Source: Saccharopolyspora rosea
GTDB taxonomy: Bacteria > Actinomycetota > Actinomycetes > Mycobacteriales > Pseudonocardiaceae
Length of the DNA stretch: 64,000 bases
Assembly: GCF_025643595.1 (NCBI RefSeq)
Contig: NZ_CP102826.1
Location: forward strand, 3,472,001 to 3,536,000
Direction of reading: 5' to 3'
Shown: positions 1 to 7,390 of the stretch, piece by piece
Layout: the number at the start of each line of letters is the position of its first letter
Numbering within the stretch: the stretch's first letter is position 1
Made by a program: the position numbers and the translations under genes
Notes under the pieces: model-generated
What the model saw: the letters and a program-made list of their open reading frames with translations, nothing else
Databases searched by the model: none
What the model was told of the DNA's origin: nothing

Positions 1-188
1 GCCGCTTCGATCCAGTCGCGCGGCGCGAGAACGCCGAACTGCCAACGAACCCGGTTCTTCCCGGACGACTTGCGGTACGGGTAGAGCAGGTAGCCCTCGT
101 AGAGCACGGCGTCGGCGACGGCGCGCACGTGCGCGAAAACCGGTTCCCCGGAAGCGTTTCCGGACGCGGTCGCCCCCGTTCCCGCCAT
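1..188 (-). CDS. Conserved actinobacterial protein of unknown function, N-terminal part
   Basis: The reverse strand is open from an ATG at 186-188 to the window edge, giving the first 62 codons of a protein that continues outside. After a short Ala/Gly/Thr-rich lead-in, the sequence reads VLYEGYLLYPYRKSSGKN and then RWQFGVLAPRDW, a strongly conserved-looking aromatic stretch. I associate similar N-termini with actinomycete proteins encoded near [NiFe]-hydrogenase genes, but that is recollection and the neighbours lie outside the window. No function can be assigned. The ATG is the only sensible start, because upstream the frame runs into non-coding sequence. Confidence 0.6.
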   Translation of the reverse strand, partial: MAGTGATASGNASGEPVFAHVRAVADAVLYEGYLLYPYRKSSGKNRVRWQFGVLAPRDWIEA

Positions 189-508
189 CCGCTCCACCCC
201 CCAGCTCGCGGTGACCGCCTCACGCTACGGTCGCGTTCCGCGGCGTCACAACTCGATCTGACCACCCCGCGCCGCCGGGCCGGCAGCACCGGGTTCGGCC
301 CCCGCCCGGACCGCGGCCCACCCGGACATCCGGGTGCGGTTCCGGCGGCCTCGACGGCTTCCGCACCGGGAGTACCCCGTTCTCGGCGGCTCTCCCGCGA
401 CAGCGGCGACGAATCGGTGACGCGCTTCACACCATCCCGGCAGCGACCGTGGGGCAAGATCGGCCAGCGCCGTCTACTACCGGATCGGGTGAACGAGGAG
501 GCCGCGGC
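189..508. other. Intergenic region between divergent genes
   Basis: About 320 bp separate the partial leftward gene from the first rightward methyltransferase. Open frames here have arginine/proline-rich translations with no family resemblance and look like GC-bias artefacts. The region must hold two divergent promoters, but I see no convincing -10/-35 pair or palindrome. Confidence 0.5.
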
Positions 509-1429
509 ATGACCGGTCGGTCGGGGCTCGCGCAGTGGGACATCGTCAGCGGCGTCGGTTTCACCGCGCTGCTGGTCGCCGCCGGACGTGCGGTGCAGAC
601 CAGCGATCCGGCCGGACTCGTCAACGACCCCTTCGCCGCGCTGTTCGTCGACCGCGCCCGGACCTCCCCCCGGCTGCCCACCCGTCCCGGCGAGCCCTGG
701 CCGACCGCGGCCGACGACGAGGCGGTGGCCGCGCGCACCGACGCGTTCTGGGCGCTGATGTCCCGGTTCCAGGGGGTGCGGTCGCGGTTCTTCGACGCCG
801 CGCTCACCGGCGCCGCCGAGCGGGGTGCGGGGCAGGTGGTGCTGCTGGCCGCCGGGCTCGACGCGCGGGCGTTCCGGCTGGACTGGCCGGAGGGCGCGGT
901 GATCTACGAGATCGACCAGCCGCGGGTGCTGGAGTTCAAGGACGAAGTGCTGGCCGAGCACGGCGCCGAGCCCCGGTGCACCCGCCGCACCGTGCCGGTC
1001 GACCTGCGCGACGACTGGGCCGGGGCGCTGCGCGCGGCCGGGTTCGACCCGGCCCGCCCGACCGCGTGGCTGGCCGAGGGCCTGCTGACCTTCCTGCCCG
1101 CCGCTGCCGAGGAGGAACTGCTCACGACCGTCGAGGGGCTGTCCGCGCCGGGCAGCGCGCTGGCGGTGGAGTACTTCGCGCGGGCCTACTCCGCCATGGT
1201 CGAGGGCGCGGTGCTGCCCGAGTTCGCCAAGCCGTTCGGCGTGGACATGAGCGCGCTCACCGACCCGGACCACCGCGCCGACCCGGCGCAGCGGCTGGCC
1301 TCGACGGGGTGGCGGGTGACGTCCCGGGCGGCCGAGGAGGTGGCGCGCTCCTACGGGCGCCCGCTGCCCACCGCCGCGCTGGGCCTGCCGTTCGACACGG
1401 CGTTGATCACCGCCGAGCTCCCCCACTGA
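509..1429 (+). CDS. SAM-dependent methyltransferase, TIGR00027/LCM-like family (copy 1)
   Basis: A 306-residue class I methyltransferase of the actinobacterial family related to leucine carboxyl methyltransferases, predicted to transfer a methyl group from S-adenosylmethionine to an unknown small-molecule or protein carboxylate or hydroxyl. The N-terminal QWDIVSGVGFTALLVAAGRA and the SAM-binding segment VVLLAAGLDARAFRLDWP are family signatures; an acidic EIDQP follows at the end of the second strand. An upstream in-frame extension exists, but ATG 509 is chosen because GAGGAG lies at 495-500 with 8-nt spacing. The next gene is a diverged paralogue in the same orientation, so the pair probably arose by tandem duplication. 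Substrates of this family are mostly unknown. Confidence 0.88.
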   Translation: MTGRSGLAQWDIVSGVGFTALLVAAGRAVQTSDPAGLVNDPFAALFVDRARTSPRLPTRPGEPWPTAADDEAVAARTDAFWALMSRFQGVRSRFFDAALTGAAERGAGQVVLLAAGLDARAFRLDWPEGAVIYEIDQPRVLEFKDEVLAEHGAEPRCTRRTVPVDLRDDWAGALRAAGFDPARPTAWLAEGLLTFLPAAAEEELLTTVEGLSAPGSALAVEYFARAYSAMVEGAVLPEFAKPFGVDMSALTDPDHRADPAQRLASTGWRVTSRAAEEVARSYGRPLPTAALGLPFDTALITAELPH

Positions 1430-1549
1430 CCCGGCTGGTACGTCCGGGCGACCTCGGGGTGTGCGCGATCACCTCCGGGCTCCGCCGCGCGCGCCCCGGT
1501 GGCACTCTGTTTAGTGGTACTCACGAAACCAGATACCGGAGGTGACGCG

Positions 1550-2434
1550 GTGGCGAGCACGGCCGACCAGTGGGACATCGTGTCGAGCGTGGGGCTGACC
1601 GCGCTCGGCGTCGCGGCGGCGCGCGCGCTGGAGGGCCACCGCGCGGACGCGCTGGTCCGCGACGAGTTCGCCGAGCGGTTCGTCACCGCGGCGCGGCCAC
1701 CGGTGCCGATGCCCACCCGGCCGGAGGAAGGGCTCCCCGACTGGTGGCGCTGGCTCGCCGACTTCCTCGCGGTGCGGTCGCGGTTCTTCGACGAGTACTT
1801 CGCCGAAGCGACCGGTGCGGGCATCACCCAGGTCGTGGTGCTGGCCGCCGGGCTCGACGCCCGGGCGCACCGGCTGGACTGGCCCGCCGGCTGCGAGGTC
1901 TTCGAAGTCGACCAGCCCGCCGTGCTGCGATTCAAGGACGAGGTGTTCGACGAGGCCGGTGCCGTCCCCGCCTGCACCCGGCACGTGGTGGCCGCCGATC
2001 TGCGCGAGGACTGGGTGGGGGCGTTGCACGCCGCCAGGTTCGACCCGGAGCGGCCGACCGCGTGGCTGGTCGAGGGGCTGCTGACCTACCTCCCGGCGGC
2101 CGCCGACGAGCGGCTGTTCACCGAGATCGACCGCCTGTCGGCCCCGGGCAGCCGGGTCGGTGTCGAGTACGTGGCCGACGTCGAGGCGGTGCTGGCGGAC
2201 CCGCGGTTCCAGGCGGCCTCGCGCGAGTACGGCATGGACGTGCGCGAGCTGTGGAGCCGCGAGCCCCGCAGGCCCGTCGCCGAACGGCTGCGCGCGCTCG
2301 GGTGGGACGTGCGCGCCGAGACGGTGGCCGACGCGGCCGACCGCTACGGCCGGGTCCTCGACGAGGCCCACCGGGCCCTCTTCGGCGACCCGGTCGTGCT
2401 GCTGACCGGCACGCGGCTCAGGGCCTGCCGCTGA
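1550..2434 (+). CDS. SAM-dependent methyltransferase, TIGR00027/LCM-like family (copy 2)
   Basis: A 294-residue paralogue of the preceding gene, with the matching N-terminal DQWDIVSSVGLTALGVAAAR and SAM motif VVVLAAGLDARAHRLDWP. I place the start at GTG 1550, preceded by GGAGGTG at 1538-1544; a longer frame begins at 1499 but lacks a comparable ribosome-binding site. The stop overlaps the 3' end of the leftward permease by 17 bp, and the last codons run into a degraded copy of the intergenic repeat described at 2424-2492. The pair may be co-transcribed, with a 120-bp gap. Confidence 0.88.
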   Translation: MASTADQWDIVSSVGLTALGVAAARALEGHRADALVRDEFAERFVTAARPPVPMPTRPEEGLPDWWRWLADFLAVRSRFFDEYFAEATGAGITQVVVLAAGLDARAHRLDWPAGCEVFEVDQPAVLRFKDEVFDEAGAVPACTRHVVAADLREDWVGALHAARFDPERPTAWLVEGLLTYLPAAADERLFTEIDRLSAPGSRVGVEYVADVEAVLADPRFQAASREYGMDVRELWSREPRRPVAERLRALGWDVRAETVADAADRYGRVLDEAHRALFGDPVVLLTGTRLRACR

Positions 2435-2492
2435 ACTCGTTTTGGGTGGCGGTGCCGGGAGTCCGCTGCACAGCGATGCCGGAGCGGACTCC
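2424..2492. repeat. Truncated copy of the intergenic hairpin repeat, with a 9-bp stem
   Basis: From CCTG at 2424 through GAACTCGTTTTGGGTGGCGG the sequence matches one end of the repeats at 9495-9607 and 17051-17276 (those read on the reverse strand). It is followed by the inverted repeat GGAGTCCGC (2458-2466) and GCGGACTCC (2484-2492), which could act as a terminator for the rightward methyltransferase. The repeat is read as the last codons of the leftward permease, giving it the tail PGTATQNEF; the same PGTATQNEF-like string would be read from the other copies. It sits between convergent genes, like all other copies. Confidence 0.6.
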
Positions 2493-3905
2493 CCAGCGGT
2501 AGATGAGCACGGCGGCCACGGCGACCAGCGCGGAGTCCCACGGTGCGGGCAGCCAGCCCGCGCCGCCGAAGGACCCCAGACCCGACACCGCGAACAGCAC
2601 CGCCAGGTGGACGACCAGCCACAGGCCGCGGCGCAACTCGGCGCCGAACGCGGCGCGGCCCTGCCGGGACAGGCCGAACACCAGGACACCACCGGCCGCC
2701 AGGGGGAGTCCGGCGCCCAGTTTGTCCCAAGTGGACCAGTAGACGATCTCGGTGGCGACGACGAAGCTCAGCGGCGAGATCCACCGCAACCCGCGCACCG
2801 CGCCGGCGCGGCGTTCCGGTTCCGCGGCGTGGAACACGCCGCCCGCCACGGCGGAGGCGGAGTAGGTCAGCAGGAACAGGTCCCCCAGCACCGACACGAT
2901 CTCCTGCCAGCCCCGGAACGGGACCAGCCACAGCAGGCTGAACGCGAAGGTGCCCAGCAGCGCCCGGCGCGGCACGCCCGATGCCGGGTGCACGTCGGCG
3001 AAGAATCCGGGGATCAGGCCGTTCTTGGCCAGCGCGTAGCCCTTGCGGCTGTCCTCGGCGGCGCCGACCAGGGCCGATCCGGCGGGTGAGAGGACCGCGT
3101 CGGCGTAGAGCACCCCGGCCAGCCATCCCAGGCCGAGCAGCAGGGCGAGTTCGCCGAACGGCGAGGAGAGGTCGATGCCCCGCCAGCCGTGCACGAGCAG
3201 CGCGTCCGGCACGGCCAGCAGGAACGCCAGTTGCAGCAGCAGGTAGAGCGCCACGGCCAGCGCGATGGCGGTCAGCACCGCGCGGGGGATGTCGCGCCGC
3301 GGGTTCCGGGCCTCCCCGGAGAGCTCCACGATGGACGCGAAACCGTTGACGGAGAAGATGATTCCGCCGGAGGCCACCGCGCTCAGCACCGCTGCCCACC
3401 CGTAGGGCGCGAAACCACCCGCGGTGAGGTGTTCCGGGTGGAACCCGGAGGCCAGCATCAGCAGCGCGGTCCCCGCGGGCACCAGGAACTTCAGCGTCGT
3501 CACCACCGCGTTGACCCGGGCGAACACGCGCACGCCGAACCAGTTGACCGCGACGAGCACGGCGAGCAGCAGCACCGAGCAGAGCAGTCCCCGCGGCGTG
3601 AGCACACCGCCGCGGTACAGACCCGGCACGTACCGGTTGGCGTACTGCGCGATCGCGGACGCCTCCGAGGCGGTCGCCGCGCCGATCGCCAGCAGGACCG
3701 ACCAGCCGACCACCGCGGCGACCAGCGGCCCGTTGGCCCGCAGCGGCCAGCGGACGAGCGCGCCGGACTCCGGGCGGCCGGCGCCCAGCTCGGCCAGCAC
3801 GAGGGCGATCAGCGCGAAGGCACCACCGGCGATCAGCCAGGACAGCAGTGCCGCCGGACCGGCGGCACGGGCGCCGTAGAGGGCCCCGAACAGCCACCCG
3901 GATCC

Positions 3906-4069
3906 GATGATGCTGCCGAGGCCGACGGTGGTCAGGCTCCAGAAGCCGAGCTGCCGGTGCAGCCGGGCGTCCTGGACCGGGCGTGTTGATGATGCTGCCG
4001 AGGCCGACGGTGGTCAGGCTCCAGAAGCCGAGCTGCCGGTGCAGCCGGGCGTCCTGGACCGGGCGTGTT
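3906..4069. repeat. Perfect 82-bp tandem duplication in the permease gene
   Basis: Bases 3906-3987 and 3988-4069 are identical, both beginning GATGATGCTGCCGAGGCC and ending GGACCGGGCGTGTT. Both encode the same permease segment from the proline after the N-terminus to the glycine-rich start of helix 1. Perfect identity implies a very recent event. Length 82 = 27 codons + 1, hence the frameshift. Confidence 0.95.
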
Positions 4070-4118
4070 GCGGGAGGAACGAGCGACATCCGATGCTCCG
4101 ATGTGGACGGACAGCGGA

Positions 4119-4610
4119 TCAGGCAGCCGGCAGGGACTTCTCGAACGGCAGGTGTTCGAGCGACTCCGGATCCGCCGCGAGGTCGAACAGCGGGGTGTAA
4201 CCGGCGGCGAGGTAGAGGCCCCTGGCCTCCGGCTGGCGCGGCCCGGTGGTGAGGAACACCCTCCGGTAGCCCAGCGCCGCCGCGCGGTGTTCGAGCTCCC
4301 GCAGCACGCGGCGCGCCAGACCCCGACGGCGGTGCGACGATGCCGTCCACACCCGCTTGAGCTCGGCGGTGTCCGCGTCGTAGCGCCGGAACGCTCCCCC
4401 GGCGACCGCGTGACCGCTCTCGGTCAGCACGAGGAACGCGCCGTGCGGCGCCGCGAATTCCTCGGGCGGGAAGCGGTGCAGCTCGTCGGTCCTGCCGTAA
4501 CGGCTGCCGTACTCCTGGGCCAGTTCGGCGAACAGCGGCCGGAGCAACGGATCGTCCACAGTGACCTGTCGGACGCGGTGGATGCCGCCGGCGCGTGACG
4601 TCTCGGTCAT
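4119..4610 (-). CDS. GNAT family N-acetyltransferase
   Basis: A 163-residue acetyltransferase of the Gcn5-related fold, using acetyl-CoA on an unknown amine. The acetyl-CoA binding signature is SSHRRRGLARRVLRELEHRA (R-R-x-G-L-A), followed by GYRRVFLTTGPRQPEARGLY and the aromatic AAGY near the C-terminus, as usual for small GNATs. The ATG at 4608-4610 (MTETSRAGG) is chosen over a longer frame because the added 44 residues are low-complexity and precede the fold. The permease follows 29 bp downstream on the same strand, so the two are likely co-transcribed. Confidence 0.85.
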   Translation of the reverse strand: MTETSRAGGIHRVRQVTVDDPLLRPLFAELAQEYGSRYGRTDELHRFPPEEFAAPHGAFLVLTESGHAVAGGAFRRYDADTAELKRVWTASSHRRRGLARRVLRELEHRAAALGYRRVFLTTGPRQPEARGLYLAAGYTPLFDLAADPESLEHLPFEKSLPAA

Positions 4611-4807
4611 GGTTACCCGTCGGGTGGGCGGAAGCGCTGACGTGGCGGGAGGAGGCGTCACGCGCGACAGGCGGCGCTGGCGACCCGGCACATGTCCACG
4701 TGCCGACGGACCACCAGGAGCGGCGAACCACTGCGCATGCACCGGATGCTACGCAACCGGCGCCCGCTCGTGGAGCGCGTCCCACATCGCGAACACCGGG
4801 ATCGCGA

Positions 4808-5695
4808 TCAGTTCTGCAGCGGGAGCAGCTCCTCGGTGAACCGGTCGAGGAATTCCCGGAAGGACCGCGCGGAACCGGCGGGCCGGACGACGAACTTGGT
4901 CAGGCCCGCGTCGATGTGGCGGTTGATCAGGTCGCGCGCGGCGCGCCAGGAGGTCGGGACGACTTCGGCGGGATCGGTGTCGGGCCGCCGTTCGCGCACG
5001 GTCGAGACGAGCCGGGCCGGGATGTCGCCGTCGGCGACCGCGATGCTGATGCCGTAGTGGTCGGCTTCGACTTCCCGTCCGGCCTCGGCCGCCGCGGCCT
5101 CGATGGTCCGGCGACCCCGCCGGGTTTCCTCCGGGGTCAGGAAGCTGGCCAGCCAGCCGTCGCCGAGCCGTCCGACCCGGCGCAGCGCGGACGGCGCGCT
5201 GCCGCCGAGCCAGATGTCCAGCGGCTTGGCCGGTCGCGGTCCGATCGTCGCGCCGTCGAGGGTGTGGAACTCGCCGTCGAACGAGACCTCGTCCTCGGCC
5301 AGCAGTCGGCGCAGCAGGCGCAGCGACTCGTCGAACAGCGCGGCCCGCCGTCCCGCGGCCACCGGGAACAGCACGCGCTCCCGCCGCCGCGCCGGCCGCA
5401 GCCCGAACACGGGCAGCACGCGGCCCGGCGCCAGGCCTGCCAGCGTCGCGAGCTGCTTGGCGACCAGCACGGGATGCCTGCCCGGCAGCACGGCCACCCC
5501 GGTGCCGACCTTGAGCCGCGTGGTGCGCGCCAGCGCGTGCGCCATCCCGATGAAGGGTTCGACCTGGGGCGAGTACACGATTTCGGACAACCACAACGAA
5601 TCGACCCCGGCGGCTTCGAGCTGGTCGACGGTGGCGGTGAACGATCCGGGCGCTGCGTGCACCTCGTCCGATCCGATTCCGATGCGTATCTTCAT
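4808..5695 (-). CDS. LLM-class F420-dependent oxidoreductase
   Basis: A 295-residue luciferase-like TIM-barrel enzyme. It begins MKIRIGIGSDEVHAAPG and contains ARTTRLKVGTGVAVLPGRHP and KPLDIWLGGSAPSALRRVGR, typical of the coenzyme F420-binding LLM subfamily found in actinomycetes. Substrate unknown. The ATG at 5693-5695 has GGAGG immediately upstream, whereas a longer frame to 5758 adds only basic low-complexity sequence. It is divergent from the esterase; the intergenic region holds a perfect palindrome (5846-5862). Confidence 0.87.
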   Translation of the reverse strand: MKIRIGIGSDEVHAAPGSFTATVDQLEAAGVDSLWLSEIVYSPQVEPFIGMAHALARTTRLKVGTGVAVLPGRHPVLVAKQLATLAGLAPGRVLPVFGLRPARRRERVLFPVAAGRRAALFDESLRLLRRLLAEDEVSFDGEFHTLDGATIGPRPAKPLDIWLGGSAPSALRRVGRLGDGWLASFLTPEETRRGRRTIEAAAAEAGREVEADHYGISIAVADGDIPARLVSTVRERRPDTDPAEVVPTSWRAARDLINRHIDAGLTKFVVRPAGSARSFREFLDRFTEELLPLQN

Positions 5696-5845
5696 CCCTC
5701 CATCGGACCACATCCGGCCGCGGCCCGGAGCCCTTCGCCAGCGGCGGATTCGCGACATCCGCGCCGGGACGTCGCTTCGCGGGGATTCGGCGCGGATGTG
5801 CCGCGCTGTCGGATGCGCCGGGTTCCGCGCGTCAACGCAGGCCGG

Positions 5846-5862
5846 GATTTCCCTGGGAAATC
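5846..5862. promoter_or_regulatory. Perfect palindrome, candidate operator
   Basis: GATTTCCCTGGGAAATC is a perfect 17-bp palindrome about the central T, with AT-rich arms unusual for this GC-rich background. It lies in the 257-bp region between the leftward F420 oxidoreductase and the rightward esterase and could bind a dimeric regulator of either. No regulator gene is adjacent, so the protein partner is unknown. Confidence 0.45.
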
Positions 5863-5952
5863 GCTGGCAATTCGGCGTCGAAACCGCGTGAAGCGGGGCA
5901 GACCTGTCAATTGGCCGAACGCGCCCCGCGGCGCTCGGTGCACTCTGTGACC

Positions 5953-7332
5953 ATGGACGTGGGTCACCCGCCTGGTGGCGGTGGATTCGGCGCCGGTGAC
6001 CACCGCGGCGTTTCGCTGTTGTCCGGTTGGCTGCCGGTCACCGTGCAGATCGTGGTCGTGCTGCTGCTGTTGGCCGCGATCGGCTGGCGCACCCGGCGTT
6101 GGCGGGTGCTGTGGGTTCCGGTGGCGGCCGGGGCGGGAGTGGCGGGCGCCCTGGCGGTGCTGGCCTGGTTCGACGACAGCGGGCTGGCCACCGACCCGGC
6201 TCCGACCAGCCTGTGGGTGTGGATCGGGGTCACCGCGGGCTCGCTGGTGGTCCTCGTCGCGGGCTGGCGCGGGGCGCGGTGGTGGCGGCGCGGGCTGTCG
6301 GTGCTCGTCGTCCCGCTGTGCCTGCTGTGCGTGGCGCTCGTGCTCAACCAGTGGGTCGGCTACTTCCGCACGATTTCGCAGGCGTGGGGCACGATCACCG
6401 CGGGGCCGCTGCCGGGCCAGGTGTCGGAGGCCGACCTGCCCGCCCTGCGGGGCGAACCCGCCCCCACCGGCCGGGTGGTCGCCGTGACCACCCCGGACAC
6501 CGCCAGCCAGTTCCCGCACCGGCAGGAGTACGTCTACCTCCCGCCCGCGTGGTTCGCCGGCGCGAAACCCCCCGCACTGCCCGCGATCATGATGATCGGC
6601 GGCGAGTTCAACACCGCCGCCGACTGGGTGCGCGCCGGTGACGTGCTGCCCGTCATCGACCACTACGCGCAGACGCACGGCGGGTACGCGCCGGTCCTGG
6701 TGTTCGTCGACGCGGGCGGGACCTTCAACAACGACACCGAGTGCGTCGACGGTCCGCGCGGGAACGCCGCGGACCACCTCACCGAGGACGTCCGCCCGTA
6801 CGTGACCTCGCACTTCGGCGTGCCGGCCGCGTCGCAGGCGTGGGGGGTCGTGGGCTGGTCCATGGGCGGCACGTGCGCGGCGGACCTCGCCGTCATGCAC
6901 CCCGAGCTCTTCGACAGCTTCGTGGACATCGCCGGCGATCCGGGCCCGAACACCGGCACGAAGCAGCAGACGATCCAGCGGCTCTACGGCGGCGACGCCG
7001 CGGCGTGGGCGCGGTTCGACCCGATGACGGTCCTCGGGCACCACGCGCCCTACCCCGACACCGCGGGCTGGTTCGACGACAGCGCACCCGGTTACGGGCC
7101 GCGCGGCCGACGGGGCTGGTCGGGCGGTGGGGAAACCGACCCTCAGCAGAAGGAAGCCGGGATCCGGCGGTTGTGCGCGACGGCCACCGCGAAGGGCATC
7201 CGGTGCTCGGTGCACACCTACCAGGCGGGGCACACCTGGCAGTTCGCGTCGAAGGCGTTCGCGGACTCGCTGCCCTGGCTGGACAGCCGAATCAAACGGT
7301 TACCCGAGAAAACCGTTGCGACACACCGATGA
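5953..7332 (+). CDS. Membrane-anchored alpha/beta-hydrolase, esterase D/antigen 85-like
   Basis: A 459-residue protein with four hydrophobic helices in roughly the first 135 residues, followed by an extracytoplasmic esterase domain. The nucleophile elbow GWSMGG, the following DIAGDPGPN and the C-terminal GHTWQF (catalytic His) fit the esterase D family that includes mycolyltransferases and S-formylglutathione hydrolases. The membrane anchor suggests action on cell-envelope or extracellular esters. ATG 5953 is preferred over an in-frame start 42 bp upstream. The GT39 glycosyltransferase begins 58 bp downstream on the same strand, so both may act on the envelope. Confidence 0.82.
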   Translation: MDVGHPPGGGGFGAGDHRGVSLLSGWLPVTVQIVVVLLLLAAIGWRTRRWRVLWVPVAAGAGVAGALAVLAWFDDSGLATDPAPTSLWVWIGVTAGSLVVLVAGWRGARWWRRGLSVLVVPLCLLCVALVLNQWVGYFRTISQAWGTITAGPLPGQVSEADLPALRGEPAPTGRVVAVTTPDTASQFPHRQEYVYLPPAWFAGAKPPALPAIMMIGGEFNTAADWVRAGDVLPVIDHYAQTHGGYAPVLVFVDAGGTFNNDTECVDGPRGNAADHLTEDVRPYVTSHFGVPAASQAWGVVGWSMGGTCAADLAVMHPELFDSFVDIAGDPGPNTGTKQQTIQRLYGGDAAAWARFDPMTVLGHHAPYPDTAGWFDDSAPGYGPRGRRGWSGGGETDPQQKEAGIRRLCATATAKGIRCSVHTYQAGHTWQFASKAFADSLPWLDSRIKRLPEKTVATHR

Positions 7333-7390
7333 TCGCGGCGCGCACCGCGAAAATCCGGTACTTGCAAGAGAACACGAGAAAGGACACGGC

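Larger units (their letters stand above)
2418..4089 (-). pseudogene. APC-family amino acid permease, frameshifted by an 82-bp tandem duplication
   Basis: Without one duplicated segment this is a 529-residue amino acid/polyamine permease with about 12 membrane helices. It would start at ATG 4087-4089 (MSLVPPATRPVQDARLHRQ) and enter helix 1 as LTTVGLGSIIGSGWLFGALY, the typical APC glycine-rich unwound segment. The 82-bp direct repeat (3906-3987 and 3988-4069) is not a multiple of three, so translation from the native start leaves frame inside helix 1 after GLGSII. The downstream frame is blocked upstream by an in-frame stop at 4014-4016, and its first usable start is GTG 3800, which would lose about two helices. 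It lies 29 bp downstream of the GNAT gene and is probably in its operon. It could be a pseudogene, a reversible duplication or a sequencing/assembly artefact. Confidence 0.8.

Noticed and set aside
2344-4785. A continuous 813-codon leftward frame across permease and GNAT genes
   Set aside because: It is mostly a wrong-frame, Arg/Pro-rich translation caused by GC bias; only its middle (first residues of the permease) is real, up to the duplication.
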